Source: Periweissella cryptocerci
GTDB taxonomy: Bacteria > Bacillota > Bacilli > Lactobacillales > Lactobacillaceae
Assembly (NCBI RefSeq): GCF_004358325.1
Contig: NZ_CP037940.1
Location: forward strand, 620,001 to 684,000
DNA length: 64,000 nucleotides
Direction: 5' to 3'
The position numbers and the translations under genes are program-made. This document shows positions 18,951 through 29,704 of the stretch, one piece after another. The notes under the pieces were generated by a model. The model searched no databases. It worked only from the letters and a program-made list of their open reading frames with translations, and was not told the DNA's origin. The stretch's first letter is position 1. Each line of letters opens with the position of its first letter.

Positions 18951-21338
18951 TTATTTTTGGCCGCCCTTATTGCCTGCGTTACCACCACGTTTGTCAGTGC
19001 CACCGCCGCGGTTCTTATCAAAGCCACGGTGTGATGATTGACCAGAACGTGAACCAAATGAACGACCACCACTGTGACGGTTATCGCCACGTTTAGGACC
19101 ATCGCCATTACGATGTGGTTTCTTGTCACCACGGTTACCAAAGGCGCCGCGGTTTTCTTCAGGTGCACGTAATGCGGTTGTAGGTGCTGCCTTTGGATTA
19201 ACTAAGACAAAATCCAGGGCGCTTTGTTCTTTATCAACCCGCACTAAGCGAACGCGAACTGTTTGACCAATTTGGAAAATGTGGTGACCACGACGACCAA
19301 CTAAAGCCATGTGTGATTCGATAAATTGGTAGTAGTCATCCGTCATATTTGAAATGTGGATTAAACCTTCAACCGTGTTTTCTAATGACACAAACATCCC
19401 AAATTTCAAGACTGAATTAATTACCGCATCAAATTCTTCACCGACATGTTCTTCCATGAATTCAGCCTTCTTCATAGCAACTGTATCACGTTCAGTATCG
19501 ACCGCACGACGTTCTTTTTGTGATGTTTCTTCACCAATGGTTGCCAACTTGTCACGGTACTTCGCAGTTGCTTCTTCACCCATCCCGTTTTGTTCGTACC
19601 ACTTAATCAAACGGTGAACCGTCAAATCCGGGTAACGACGAATTGGTGAGGTAAAGTGGGTGTAGTATTCTGCTCCCAAACCAAAGTGACCAACTGGTTC
19701 ATTTGAGTATTTAGCTTGTTTCATCGAACGCAGCATCATCGTTGATACCATTTGTTCTTCAGGTGTCCCAGCTAATTCCTTCAAAATGCTTTGGAATAGT
19801 TTAGGTGACAGTTTTGAAACATCGCCCTTTACTGGGTGACCTAAGGCAGTCACAAATTCAAAGAAACTCTTCGCACGTTCAGCATCGGGAGTTTCGTGAA
19901 TCCGGTATAAGAATGGTACATGCGCCTTATCAAAGGTTTCGGCAACCGTTTCATTTGCGGCTAACATGAATGATTCAATCATCCGTTCTGATAAACCACG
20001 TTCTCGAATTTCGATATCAGTTGGTTTACCATCTTCATCGACAATAATTTTAGCTTCAGGTGCGTCAAATTCAATCGCACCACGACGTTTACGCATTGCT
20101 ACCATGATTTCGTGTAATTCTTGCATGGTTTCAAACATTGGAACTAATTCTTGGTATTCTTCAATGGTTTCGGCATCGTGGTCCGTTAAAATTGCATTGA
20201 CAGCCTTGTACGTCATACGTGCATGCGACTTCATTACTGAAGTGTGCAAACGACTGTTAACAATCATCCCATGATGGTCGATTTCCATTTCAGCTGACAT
20301 TGCCAAACGTTCCACACCAGGGTTCAATGAAGCAATCCCGTTTGAAATATTACGTGGCAACATTGGAATCACGCGATCAGTCAAGTAAACTGATGTACCA
20401 CGATTATATGCTTCGCGGTCAAGTGGAGTTCCTTCAACGACATAGTTTGAAACATCGGCAATGTGAACTCCTAAGTGGAAATTACCATTATCAAGTTTCC
20501 AAACTACCACGGCATCATCCAAATCCTTTGATGAAATATCATCAATTGTAACCAATGGTTGGTCGGTAATATCTTCACGACCCACGCGTTCAAAATCTTG
20601 CACTTCATCAGGAATTTGTTGTGCTTGGTCTAACACATCTTGTGGGAATTCGTGAGGTACATCGTGATTGTAGACAATTTGTAAAATATCAATACCAGGT
20701 TCATCCTTGAAACCAATCACTTCAGTAACTACACCAACCATAATTTTTGGGGCTTCATCAGTTGGGTAAGTCACCACATCAGCAGTCACAACTTCCCCGT
20801 CTTGAGGATGTAAGCCTGAATCCTTAACTAAGAATTCGTATGACATAATTTTTTTGTCAGTTAAGCGAATTGAACCGATGTAACCGGCTTTTTCAGAACC
20901 TGCTGAGAAAGCACCCACAACTTTTTCATATTTGCGGGTAATAATTTCGGTAACCTTACCTTCAGGACCCTTAGCGGGATCATTTGACTTCCGGGTAATT
21001 TCAGCTTGTACTTCATCGCCGTTCAATGCGTGTAACGTATTGGCTGGGCTGACAAAGATGTCTAAAGCATCTGCATCAAAGTTAACAAAGCCAAAGCCCT
21101 TGTCATTACCATGGAAAATCCCAATTACGACATTTTCAGGCGCAAATTGAAATTCCCCAGCTTCATTAACCGTCACTTTATGGTCACGTTCCAATTGGGC
21201 TAGTGCTTGGACAACCTTCGTAAATGCATTAGCATCATCGAGACGTAAGCCATCAGTTAACACCTGTGCTGAAAAGCTTTGGGTGTGGTTAGCCTTCAAA
21301 AAACTAGCTAGTTGTTCTTGTAAATTTTGTTCGTTCAT
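18951..21338 (-). CDS. rnr: Ribonuclease R
   Basis: This 795-residue 3'-5' exoribonuclease degrades structured RNA and partners SmpB/tmRNA in clearing faulty messages. In order it has an N-terminal helix-turn-helix, cold-shock-like OB domains (EFQFAPENVVIGIFHGNDKGFGFV), the RNB catalytic domain with SSKDLDDAVVVW, and a C-terminal S1 domain (GEEFDAVINSVLKFGMFVSLENTVEGLIH). A basic tail rich in Gly, Arg, Asn and His covers about the last 75 residues. AGAGGA precedes the ATG. It stands 12 bp after the esterase gene region's end marker and upstream of smpB. Confidence 0.97.
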   Translation of the reverse strand: MNEQNLQEQLASFLKANHTQSFSAQVLTDGLRLDDANAFTKVVQALAQLERDHKVTVNEAGEFQFAPENVVIGIFHGNDKGFGFVNFDADALDIFVSPANTLHALNGDEVQAEITRKSNDPAKGPEGKVTEIITRKYEKVVGAFSAGSEKAGYIGSIRLTDKKIMSYEFLVKDSGLHPQDGEVVTADVVTYPTDEAPKIMVGVVTEVIGFKDEPGIDILQIVYNHDVPHEFPQDVLDQAQQIPDEVQDFERVGREDITDQPLVTIDDISSKDLDDAVVVWKLDNGNFHLGVHIADVSNYVVEGTPLDREAYNRGTSVYLTDRVIPMLPRNISNGIASLNPGVERLAMSAEMEIDHHGMIVNSRLHTSVMKSHARMTYKAVNAILTDHDAETIEEYQELVPMFETMQELHEIMVAMRKRRGAIEFDAPEAKIIVDEDGKPTDIEIRERGLSERMIESFMLAANETVAETFDKAHVPFLYRIHETPDAERAKSFFEFVTALGHPVKGDVSKLSPKLFQSILKELAGTPEEQMVSTMMLRSMKQAKYSNEPVGHFGLGAEYYTHFTSPIRRYPDLTVHRLIKWYEQNGMGEEATAKYRDKLATIGEETSQKERRAVDTERDTVAMKKAEFMEEHVGEEFDAVINSVLKFGMFVSLENTVEGLIHISNMTDDYYQFIESHMALVGRRGHHIFQIGQTVRVRLVRVDKEQSALDFVLVNPKAAPTTALRAPEENRGAFGNRGDKKPHRNGDGPKRGDNRHSGGRSFGSRSGQSSHRGFDKNRGGGTDKRGGNAGNKGGQK

Positions 21339-21370
21339 GAAAATCCTCTTTTTTCTCTCATCTAAAGTTT

Positions 21371-22117
21371 TTAGAGATTGTCATCTAAGAAGGCTAAAAC
21401 ATCATTTTCCAGCGCATGGTGCGCACTATTAACGGTTAAGACATGACCAGCTTCACTGTACAGATGAAAAGTCACTGGTACCCGTAACGCTTCTTTTAAC
21501 ATCTCAGCGCTACTTGGATCAATCATTTCATCTGCAGTTCCTTGGGCAATAAAGAACGGCTTCGTAATTCGTTCAACCCGTGCGGCTGTTTGATTAGCGA
21601 GTGTCTCCATCACTTTTAGTTGACCGCCGACGTATGTTTGCAAGAAAACATCGTTTTGCGCGATTGTTGTCTTGGACAAATTTTCAGCTTGATATGTCAA
21701 ATTAGCATATTCAACAAATTTTTCAGGCATATGATTGTTCCCGCTAAACATTACGGGGGCCGCAATTGTGCCACCGCAACGAATTTCAGCGCACTCTTCC
21801 ATTGCGCGTGTCGCTAAGATACCGCCAAATGATAAACCGATTACCGCAATATCCTTATAGCCACGATCCCGAACAAAACTGACTGAATCCCGCGTGTCTT
21901 GTAACCATTGATCCAAGCCACCTTCAGTTAGGATATCCCGTGGTTCACCGGTTCCGTGCCCCGTCAAATTCCGACAATACACAGCATAACCTTGCCGTTC
22001 TAAAAAACGGCCAAGTAAACGCATATCGTTGGCTGAGCCTGCATAACCATGCAATAACACCACTGCTTTATTGGCATTTTTTCCTTCAAAGAAAAATGTT
22101 TTTGGTTTTTGATACAT
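21371..22117 (-). CDS. Carboxylesterase, alpha/beta hydrolase (Est30-like)
   Basis: This 248-residue hydrolase has the LLHGYAGSANDM oxyanion loop, the nucleophile Ser96 in GLSFGG, Asp196 in QGTADEMID and His225 in EAGHVLT. That is the layout of the Est30/EstB-type esterase found beside rnr in many Firmicutes. I start at ATG 22117 (GAGG upstream); a frame opening at 22162 adds 15 unlikely residues. In relatives secG comes directly before it. Here a MITE remnant and an ISL3 copy separate the two, so it must now use another promoter or read-through. Confidence 0.88.
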   Translation of the reverse strand: MYQKPKTFFFEGKNANKAVVLLHGYAGSANDMRLLGRFLERQGYAVYCRNLTGHGTGEPRDILTEGGLDQWLQDTRDSVSFVRDRGYKDIAVIGLSFGGILATRAMEECAEIRCGGTIAAPVMFSGNNHMPEKFVEYANLTYQAENLSKTTIAQNDVFLQTYVGGQLKVMETLANQTAARVERITKPFFIAQGTADEMIDPSSAEMLKEALRVPVTFHLYSEAGHVLTVNSAHHALENDVLAFLDDNL

Positions 22118-22332
22118 GCTAAATACCTCATTGTCTGAATATATCCAATAGATCCCTAACAATCGTATCTCTTCCCTTACTCCGGTAATAAACTACCACT
22201 GCTCAACACCTTTTATCAATTCTCAACAGGCGTTAGGCGCTGATAAAAAGTATCAAGGGCAAGCGGTAATTTACTGCCACTCCCATTATACAACAAATTC
22301 GGACCTGGGACAAAACTCGGTTGCGCCCCACG

Positions 22333-22676
22333 TTGATTCCCACTACGTGTCTGGAACCAGTCTGGACACCGTGATGGAAGACAAGCATTTGAAGCCACAG
22401 TACGGTCTTCAAATGTTTGCGAAGCTTGGTTCGCTAACGCGGTAACCATCTTCACAAATCCATAATCAGTAACGAAACCCGTTACTGATTATGCCATCAC
22501 GGTGCGAGCTAAAGTCCAGCCTGTTTCCAGCCACTTCGTTAGTTCGAGCAGAAAACCAAACTGGTAATATGCTGTAATCCTTGTCGCTGTGGGTTTAGCG
22601 GTAATCAATAATTCCACGCAGTGGCATCATACATCTCATCGCATTTTATAAATTTCGTGTTAGACGAAATAGAGCC
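22333..22676 (+). mobile_element. Type A MITE-like element, deletion derivative
   Basis: The first structured arm and the right end (TAGACGAAATAGAGCC) are present. The second arm and the normal left end are missing. The ISL3 copy at 22683 is inserted at its right edge: the IS target duplication CCGAAAAC begins with the last two bases of this element. Confidence 0.8.
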
Positions 22677-22682
22677 GAAAAC

Positions 22683-24294
22683 GGCTCTATACTTTTTACT
22701 GTTGGTGGAGAAATCCGTCAGCAGTTTTTTATGTTCTTCGCGAGGGTGGAGCAAAGCGACAGATGAGCCTAGAATAGATAATTATGTACAAAACAAAAAG
22801 GACATATTAAATGTCCAGCACCACGTTCCAACCGACAAAAATCAAAAAGTATGCGAGGTTATTTATTATGTCCCAAGACAATTGTATCTTACGTGAGTTA
22901 AATTTAAAAGATAAAAACATCCATTTTACCGACAATGAAGCAGGAGAATGGAACTATTTTGATTATCGTGGTCGCGGAGACAAACGACATAAATGCTTAA
23001 TTTATACCGCTAATTTAACCTATTCCGTTAGCCAATGCAGTGACTGTGGTTTTCGTGATTGCGTCGAGCACTGGGGGTGGACTTCAACCGAGATGCGACT
23101 CACTGGCACGAGCTTGTGGGATGTGCGCTTAGCGCTGCGTAAACAACGTTTTCACTGTAAGAATTGTGGTAATACATTTACAGCAGTGTCATCCGACTTC
23201 GAAAAGAACTGCCAAATTTCACGAAACACGAAAGTAATCGTAAAACAGAATCTAAACGAAGATATGATGACAGAAAAAACTGTAGCTAAGCACCTTCATA
23301 TCTCACCTAATTCTGTACAACGAATCGAATATGACGCAATATACGAAGGCGGACAATACAAGTATCAATACAATTTTAAAAACAACATTACCGAAAGCTA
23401 TTTCCATGGATGAGTTCCCGCTCAGCCAATGATCAGTTTAGCTTTTTGGTGTGATGCCACTTCAATCAAGCAATTTGAAGTACTGCCCAATCGACTAACA
23501 AAACAATCAAACAATATTTTCTTGGATTTCACTAGCTAATCGGAGCGTGTTAAGCACGTTTGCATGGATAATGAACGCTCAATACGCCAGTTTTCATTAA
23601 GTTCTTATTTCGAAACGCAGAAAAATCATTATCGACGGCTTCCATATCGCTCAGCGTATCGGTAACGCCTTGGATAGTGTTCGTAAGAACATTCAAAAAC
23701 GCATTGATGATAAACAAAATAATCGAGCCTATAAAATCATGAAGAGTCAATGGAAAATCTTCCACATGATGTATGAGGATCTCGAAAAAACGAAACCTTA
23801 TTACATGCGTGGAATTAATGAATATCTAACACAAGAACAAGCGATTGGCATCGTCTTCGACGAATATCCTGAATTTGGTCAGGTTTGGACTGCATATCAG
23901 GAAATTATGAAAGCAATGCATAACAAAGATTTATCAGGTTTCGAAGACATCATCACTCATTACACGATTATGGGAAACGATATGGACAGCGCAATTTCGA
24001 CTTTCGCCAAGAATTATAAGGGAATTCAAAACAGCATCACCTCGAACTATTCAAATGGACGTGTTGAAGGTATGAACCACAAAATCAAACAGCTTAAACG
24101 TAACTCGTGTGGTTACAAAAATATGGCTCACTTACTCTGGCGAATCCGTCAGATTTTTTAAGATGTCCCAATCTCCATTTATTTGGCTCATATGTCACTT
24201 CGTTCCATCCTCGCAAAATAAACAAAAAAGGAACTAGAATCCATTAAGATTCTAGTTCCAAAATAGTCCTACCAACAGAATTTGACACAGAGCC
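22683..24294 (+). mobile_element. ISL3-family insertion sequence, copy 1
   Basis: The 1612-bp element has inverted ends (GGCTCTATACTTTTTACTGT on the left; the right end reads AACAGAATTTGACACAGAGCC) and a perfect 8-bp target duplication CCGAAAAC at 22675-22682 and 24295-24302. Both features fit ISL3. A hairpin (GGAACTAGAATC/GATTCTAGTTCC) lies near the right end. It is nearly identical to the copy at 41639-43252 except for about 300 bp in the middle of the transposase gene. Confidence 0.93.
22868..24161 (+). pseudogene. ISL3-family transposase, frame broken in the middle
   Basis: The N-terminal zinc-binding part (CSDCGFRDC; FHCKNCGNTF) and helix-turn-helix are intact to about 23410, and the C-terminal DDE part is open from 23670 (SVRKNIQKRID through NHKIKQLKRNSCGYKNMAHLLW). 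Between them many one-base indels shift the frame. Pieces of the expected chain appear in turn in all frames: FSFIWCDATS, ELLPNRLT, LGFSLANRKRVKHVV and ERSIR. The indels sit mainly in short homopolymers, so the break may not be real. Confidence 0.8.
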
Positions 24295-24323
24295 CCGAAA
24301 ACAGTAGTGTGAATACGGAATAC

Positions 24324-24357
24324 AATAAAACCCCCAGTAAATGAATACTGAGGGCTT
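24324..24357 (-). terminator. Intrinsic terminator of secG
   Basis: On the minus strand AAGCCCTCAGTATTC is followed by a short loop, ACTGGGGG and TTTTATT. It lies just before the ISL3 boundary. Confidence 0.8.
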
Positions 24358-24366
24358 TAATCGCAA

Positions 24367-24606
24367 TTATTTGTGTGCTGATAAGTAAACTAATGCTAAG
24401 GCAATTACAAAGAATAATGTACCTAAGACAGCCGTTGCACGTTGCATTACGGCTTCAAAGCCGCGGGCTTTCTTTTCCGCAAACAAGTCACCGGCACCAC
24501 CAGTAAGTGCGTTCATTGCGTCTTGTTGTTTAGAGGGTTGCATCATAACTGCGACAACAATTAAGACACTAACCACGATTAATAATGCTAAAAGAACGTT
24601 ATACAC
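24367..24606 (-). CDS. secG: Preprotein translocase subunit SecG
   Basis: This 79-residue inner-membrane protein has two transmembrane helices (about 3-22 and 58-76) joined by the conserved loop MMQPSKQQDAMNALTGGAGDLF. It is the small subunit of the SecYEG export channel. The start codon is GTG at 24606, 8 bases after GGAGG. Together with the esterase gene, rnr and smpB it would form the usual Firmicutes cluster, but mobile elements now lie between it and the esterase gene. Confidence 0.95.
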   Translation of the reverse strand: MYNVLLALLIVVSVLIVVAVMMQPSKQQDAMNALTGGAGDLFAEKKARGFEAVMQRATAVLGTLFFVIALALVYLSAHK

Positions 24607-24724
24607 CTTTGCGGCCTCCTTTTTTCTCGTCTAATGACAATTCATTTATATACTTTATCATAATTTATGCCGCTAAGCTATGACTATTTGATGAAAAATA
24701 CCGAATTAATAGGCTTTGTTAGCA

Positions 24725-25285
24725 TTAATGCCATTCACAGCTCAGCTCATGGTCATTAATCAGGCCAGCACCTTGTAAATATGAATACATTGACACTGGT
24801 CCTAAAAACTTGAATCCTTTTTTCTTGAAGGCTTTTGCGACGCTTTCAGATAAATCATTCTTAGTCGGAATATCCCCCATCACGGTAATTTTGTGATCAA
24901 TCGGGTTATCAGCAACGAAACTCCAGAAAAATTTAGCAAAGCTGCCATACTCTTGTTGAATCGCCAAAAATGCTTGGGCATTCGTAATTGTTGCCTGTAA
25001 TTTCATGCGATTACGAATAATACTAGCATCATCCATTAATAGCTCAACGTCATCACTTGTCATCGCCGCTACCTTAGTGACCTCATAATCATGAAATGCC
25101 CGGTGAAATGCGTCGCGCTTATTAATGACTAATTGCCAGCTCAATCCAGCTTGGTAGGTTTCCATGCATAATAATTCAAATAGTTCATGATCATCATACA
25201 GGGGCTGCCCCCACTCTTCGTCATGATACCGATAATAAGCTTCATTACCAACCTCAACCCATTCGCACCGTTTCCGATTATCCAT
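24725..25285 (-). CDS. tag: DNA-3-methyladenine glycosylase I
   Basis: This 186-residue base-excision enzyme removes 3-methyladenine from DNA. It has the Tag-family opening RCEWV...YYRYHDEEWG, the LFELLCMETYQAGLSW helix, IIRNRMKLQATITNAQAF, and the C-terminal LQGAGLINDH. The structural zinc ligands are in place: Cys7, His21, His179 and Cys183. It lies 16 bp after the Nudix gene, so the two form a likely repair and nucleotide-cleaning pair. Confidence 0.95.
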   Translation of the reverse strand: MDNRKRCEWVEVGNEAYYRYHDEEWGQPLYDDHELFELLCMETYQAGLSWQLVINKRDAFHRAFHDYEVTKVAAMTSDDVELLMDDASIIRNRMKLQATITNAQAFLAIQQEYGSFAKFFWSFVADNPIDHKITVMGDIPTKNDLSESVAKAFKKKGFKFLGPVSMYSYLQGAGLINDHELSCEWH

Positions 25286-25301
25286 TATGTTTCCTCATTT
25301 T

Positions 25302-25763
25302 TTATAAGTAAGTACCATATTCATTATTAAGTACTGATTGTAACATTTGGGCGTGCTGTTGGTTATAAATTTCTGGTAAATCATCGGGACTAAACCAAGC
25401 TAAATCAACAGTTTCATGTGAACTTGGCTTAAGCTCACCACTGATGTATTCCATTTCAAAGAAAAACGCTGGGGTTTGCGCTTGGTCGCCATTTTCATAA
25501 GTTACATAATAATCCGTAAAGACACCAATTAAATGTTTAATCCGCACATTCAAACCGGTTTCTTCTTGGTATTCTCGAATTGCCGTATTTTCTGCTGATT
25601 CACCATATTCCATATTACCGCCAGGAAAGCCCCACTTAAAGCCTTCTTCACGCCGTTGTAATAAAATTCGTCCTTCTTGGTCGCGCAAAGCACCACCAGC
25701 AACCGGAAGAATAACTGGCATGTTACCAACTTTAGCTCGTAATTCGTGGATATATTCTGCCAT
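25302..25763 (-). CDS. Nudix hydrolase
   Basis: This 153-residue protein has a complete Nudix box at residues 48-70, GGNMEYGES...REYQEETGL, which binds the divalent metal for pyrophosphate cleavage. The fold starts with VILPVAGGALRDQEGRILLQRR. The substrate cannot be told from sequence. A role in clearing damaged nucleotides would suit its place just ahead of tag. GAGG lies upstream of the ATG. Confidence 0.9.
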   Translation of the reverse strand: MAEYIHELRAKVGNMPVILPVAGGALRDQEGRILLQRREEGFKWGFPGGNMEYGESAENTAIREYQEETGLNVRIKHLIGVFTDYYVTYENGDQAQTPAFFFEMEYISGELKPSSHETVDLAWFSPDDLPEIYNQQHAQMLQSVLNNEYGTYL

Positions 25764-25881
25764 CCTGACACCTCAATTTCATTATTTTTAATATTTTCTA
25801 GTATACCGACTAATTTTGAAGAAATATCGAGTGAATCAAAAAAATCATTAAATTCTGGAATTGCGTACTAGTGCAACTACC

Positions 25882-26079
25882 TTACTTTGTTGCGATACTT
25901 TCCATGAATTTTTGCAGCTCAATTTCCAACGTATCATAGGCAACTTGTTTATTAGCTAATTCTTTTTGCAATGCATCTAACTCAGCCTTTGTATCATTAA
26001 TTGAAATTTGTGCTTGTTTAAGTTCTTCAATTTTACTTGTTAATAATGCAAACACTTCTTCATCGGTCATATTTTCCAT
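25882..26079 (-). CDS. Small coiled-coil protein (hypothetical)
   Basis: The 65-residue chain is almost wholly one amphipathic helix (LTSKIEELKQAQISINDTKAELDALQKELANKQ) and very likely forms a coiled coil. GGAG lies 8 bases before the ATG at 26079. No family is recognised. It sits alone between valS and the Nudix gene. Confidence 0.6.
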   Translation of the reverse strand: MENMTDEEVFALLTSKIEELKQAQISINDTKAELDALQKELANKQVAYDTLEIELQKFMESIATK

Positions 26080-26149
26080 TTTCCACACTCCATACTTTGG
26101 TCGCTCAGTGCGCCCGTTTATTTATATTTATTTTAGCATACGTCAATAC

Positions 26150-26195
26150 AAAAAAAGCCCCACAAATACATTGTAAATGTATCGTGGGAGCTTTC
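26150..26195 (-). terminator. Intrinsic terminator of valS
   Basis: On the minus strand AGCTCCCACGATACATTTAC is followed by an AATGTATTTGTGGGGCT arm and seven T residues. Confidence 0.9.
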
Positions 26196-26208
26196 AAACT
26201 AATTCATG

Positions 26209-28869
26209 TTAAGCATTCTTAAGTTCGTTCAAACGTGCTTCAGTTGCTGCTAACTTGTTTTTCCAGTCAGCCAACTTAGCTTGTTCTTCAGCAACCACAG
26301 CTTCAGGTGCATTAGCAACGAAACGTTCGTTACCAAGCTTACCTTCACCACGCTTCACTTCACCTTGGAATTTTTTAGCTTCACCTTCAAGACGCGCAAT
26401 TTCGTCTTCAATGTTAATCAATTCTTCCAATGGTACATAAATTTCAGCACCAGTGATAATTGCAGTCATTGCCAACTTAGGTGCTGCCACATCGGCACCA
26501 ATTTCGATGGCCTTAGGGTGCGCAAAACGGTTGATGTAGTCCGTATTTTCGTTGAAGATTGCTTGCAACTCAACATCAGCGGTCTTAATCAACAAATCAA
26601 TTGGTGTTGACATTGGCGCATTAGCTTCTGAACGAATATTCCGGACAGCCGTAATTAAATCAACGAGGCTTTGGAATTGCTTTTCAGCAGCTGGATTATT
26701 CAATTCAGCCTTCACTTCAGGGTAAGCTGCAATCATCAATGATTCACCATCATGTGGCATCGTTAACCAAATTTCTTCCGTAACGAATGGCATGATTGGG
26801 TGCAAGAGCCGTAATGTTTGATCAAGTACGTAGGCCAAAGTGTTTTGAACGTTGTGTTTAGCGGTTGCATCTTCACCATTCAAAGTTTCCTTGGTCATTT
26901 CAATGTACCAGTCGGCAAAATCATTCCAGATAAAGTTGTACAATGAACGACCAGCTTCACCAAATTCAAACTTATCAAACATTTCAGTAACGTGTTCGAT
27001 TGTCGCGTTCAAGCGTGAAAGAATCCACTTGTCAGCCAATGAACGATCCTCAACTGCTGGCAATTCTGCCTTCGTGTCATCATCAAGGTTCATGATTACG
27101 TAACGTGACGCATTCCAAATCTTGTTGATGAAGTTCCATGCAGCGTCCATCTTTGTGTATGAGAAACGCACATCTTGACCTGGTGTTGAACCCGTTGAAA
27201 GGAACCAACGAAGTGCATCGGCACCGTATTTTTCAATGACGTCCATTGGATCAATCCCGTTACCGAGTGACTTAGACATCTTACGGCCTTGTTCATCACG
27301 AATCAATCCGTGAATCAAGACATTTTCAAATGGGCGACGACCAGTGAATTCCTTAGATTGGAACATCATGCGGGCAACCCAGAAGAAGATAATATCGTAA
27401 CCTGTGACAAGGGTTGAAGTTGGGAAGTAACGCTTGAAATCTTCAGCGTCAACATCTGGCCAACCCATTGTTGAAAATGGCCACAAGGCACTTGAGAACC
27501 AAGTATCCAAGACATCGGCGTCTTGTTCCCAGTTTTCAATGTCAGTTGGTGCTTCTGTACCAACATAGGTTTCGCCAGTTTCCTTGTTGTACCAAGCTGG
27601 AATTTGGTGGCCCCACCATAATTGACGTGAGATAACCCAGTCGTGAATATCATCCATCCATGAAGTGAACGTATTTTCAAAACGTGGTGGGTAAAAATCA
27701 ACGCGGTCATCACCCTTTTGCATATCCAAAGCTTGTTGCGCAAGTGGCTTCATCTTAACAAACCATTGGGTTGAAAGACGTGATTCAACTTGCACACCAG
27801 TCCGTTCAGAGTGACCGACTGAGTGCACAATTGGTTCGATGTTAATCATGAAATCGCCGGCTTCAAGATCAGCCACGATGGCTTTACGTGCGACAAAACG
27901 ATCCATGCCGTTGTATTTGCCAGCACGTTCGTTCATTGACGCATCATCGTTCATTGTGTTGATACGTTCCAAGTTGTGACGGTTCCCAACTAAGAAGTCG
28001 TTAGGGTCGTGGGCTGGTGTAATCTTAACCATCCCCGTTCCAAATTCAGGATCAACGTATTCATCCGCAATAATTGGCACTTCACGGTTAACCAATGGTA
28101 CGATAATTGTCTTACCAACTAAATCCTTGTAACGTTCATCTGAAGGGTGCACAGCAACAGCTACATCTCCCATCATCGTTTCAGGACGCGTAGTTGCGAT
28201 TTCGATGTAGTGTTTACCATCATAAGTTACGTCATCATCCGCAAAGGCATACTTGACGTGGTAGAACGCACCTTCATCGTCTTGGTGGATAACTTCAATA
28301 TCTGACAAAGCAGTGCGCGCTTGTGGATCCCAGTTAATGATGTATTCACCACGGTAAATTAAGCCCTTGTTGTAAAGTTCAACGAAGACCTTCTTAACAG
28401 CATCTGAAAGACCATCATCAAGCGTGAAACGTTCACGTGAGTAATCCATTGAAAGACCAAGTTTACCCCATTGTTGTTTGATAATAGAAGCATATTCGTC
28501 CTTCCATTCCCAAACTTGGTCGATAAACTTTTCACGGCCCAAGTCATAACGTGTCACACCTTCGTCACGTAAACGAGCTTCAACCTTGGCTTGTGTTGCA
28601 ATACCTGCGTGATCCATACCTGGTACCCATAAAGTATCGAAGCCTTGCATCCGCTTTTGACGAACTAACATATCTTGCAAGGTCGTATCCCAAGCATGTC
28701 CTAAGTGCAACTTACCAGTAACGTTTGGTGGTGGTAAAACCACTGAGTAAGGTTTTGCTTTTTTGTCGCCAGAAGGCTTAAATAAACCAGCATCGTTCCA
28801 CTTAGCATAACGGCCAGTTTCAACGGCAGTTGGGTCGTACTTGGTTGACATTTCAATATCTTTAGCCAT
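26209..28869 (-). CDS. valS: Valyl-tRNA synthetase
   Basis: This 886-residue class I synthetase charges tRNA-Val. The HIGH-type motif is KLHLGHAWD near residue 50 and the KMSKS loop is [11 protein letters not shown]. Between them is the editing domain with [20 protein letters not shown]-terminal coiled-coil arm ([21 protein letters not shown]) completes the bacterial ValS layout. The start is ATG 28869, with AAAGGA upstream. A T-box leader controls it from 29690-29935, but a 0.7-kb MITE now lies between leader and gene. Confidence 0.97.
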   Translation of the reverse strand: MAKDIEMSTKYDPTAVETGRYAKWNDAGLFKPSGDKKAKPYSVVLPPPNVTGKLHLGHAWDTTLQDMLVRQKRMQGFDTLWVPGMDHAGIATQAKVEARLRDEGVTRYDLGREKFIDQVWEWKDEYASIIKQQWGKLGLSMDYSRERFTLDDGLSDAVKKVFVELYNKGLIYRGEYIINWDPQARTALSDIEVIHQDDEGAFYHVKYAFADDDVTYDGKHYIEIATTRPETMMGDVAVAVHPSDERYKDLVGKTIIVPLVNREVPIIADEYVDPEFGTGMVKITPAHDPNDFLVGNRHNLERINTMNDDASMNERAGKYNGMDRFVARKAIVADLEAGDFMINIEPIVHSVGHSERTGVQVESRLSTQWFVKMKPLAQQALDMQKGDDRVDFYPPRFENTFTSWMDDIHDWVISRQLWWGHQIPAWYNKETGETYVGTEAPTDIENWEQDADVLDTWFSSALWPFSTMGWPDVDAEDFKRYFPTSTLVTGYDIIFFWVARMMFQSKEFTGRRPFENVLIHGLIRDEQGRKMSKSLGNGIDPMDVIEKYGADALRWFLSTGSTPGQDVRFSYTKMDAAWNFINKIWNASRYVIMNLDDDTKAELPAVEDRSLADKWILSRLNATIEHVTEMFDKFEFGEAGRSLYNFIWNDFADWYIEMTKETLNGEDATAKHNVQNTLAYVLDQTLRLLHPIMPFVTEEIWLTMPHDGESLMIAAYPEVKAELNNPAAEKQFQSLVDLITAVRNIRSEANAPMSTPIDLLIKTADVELQAIFNENTDYINRFAHPKAIEIGADVAAPKLAMTAIITGAEIYVPLEELINIEDEIARLEGEAKKFQGEVKRGEGKLGNERFVANAPEAVVAEEQAKLADWKNKLAATEARLNELKNA

Positions 28870-28961
28870 GAATAAATCCTTTCTATATTCACAGGTGATT
28901 TGTACCACACTGTAAGTTAATTAACAATTTTTAGTTTTTGCATGTGATAGCGACAAAAAAA

Positions 28962-29662
28962 GGCTAAAATTTTTCTAGCGTGGAATTTGGATATGTGTCT
29001 CAGATTGATTCCCACTACGAGGCCGGAACCAGTCTGGACACCGTGATGGAAGACAAGCATTTGAAGCCACAGTGCGGTCTTCAAATGTTTGCGAAGCTTG
29101 GTTCGCTAACGCGGTAACCATCTTCACAAATCCATAATCAGTAACGAAACCCGTTACTGATTATGCCATCACGGTGCGAGCTAAAGTCCAGACCGGTTCC
29201 AGCCTCTTCGTTAGTTTGAGTAGGCAGTCTGACTAGTAATATGCCCTAATCCTTGTCGCTGCAAGTTTAGCGGTAATCAATAATTCCACGCTTATCTAGC
29301 GGAGTGACTGAAAATCACTTTGTGGCCGGCAGGCTTTACACCGAAATGGGACGTGACACCACGTGTCGAGTTTGTCGCTGAGGGTAGATGAGTAGTCTTT
29401 TGGCTTTAGCCATTAGATTGCCAGCTATCCCGAATTGCTCAAGACAGACATTCAGCCTGGAAGGCTAATCTAATCGGTTTTTGATTAGATTCAGTTGTTT
29501 GTTGCAAACAAACTGCTGGAATGTTTTGCGTTGCCGTACCTCAGGCATAAGCAAGCAGCTTGGGCATGTGCTTCCATCTCGGTGCACAATGTGATTTTCA
29601 GGCACGCAGTAGCATCATACATCTCATCACATTTTATAAATTCCACGTCAGACGTAATAGAG
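28962..29662 (+). mobile_element. Type A MITE-like structured element, copy in the valS leader
   Basis: This copy of about 700 bp has the left end GGCTAAAATTTTTCTAGCGT and a slightly shortened right end (CGTCAGACGTAATAGAG). It is flanked by CAAAAAAA at 28954-28961 and 29663-29670, an 8-bp duplication made from the U-tract of the T-box terminator. It carries both hairpin arms plus an extra hairpin module (about 29435-29565) that copy 1 lacks. Confidence 0.85.
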
Positions 29663-29704
29663 CAAAAAAAAGCCGCCCCGATTGCATAAACAATCAGGAC
29701 GGCT
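29663..29704 (-). terminator. T-box-controlled terminator of valS
   Basis: On the minus strand AGCCGTCCTGATTG pairs with CAATCGGGGCGGCT and is followed by TTTTTTTT. The MITE starts at once after the U run. Confidence 0.9.
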
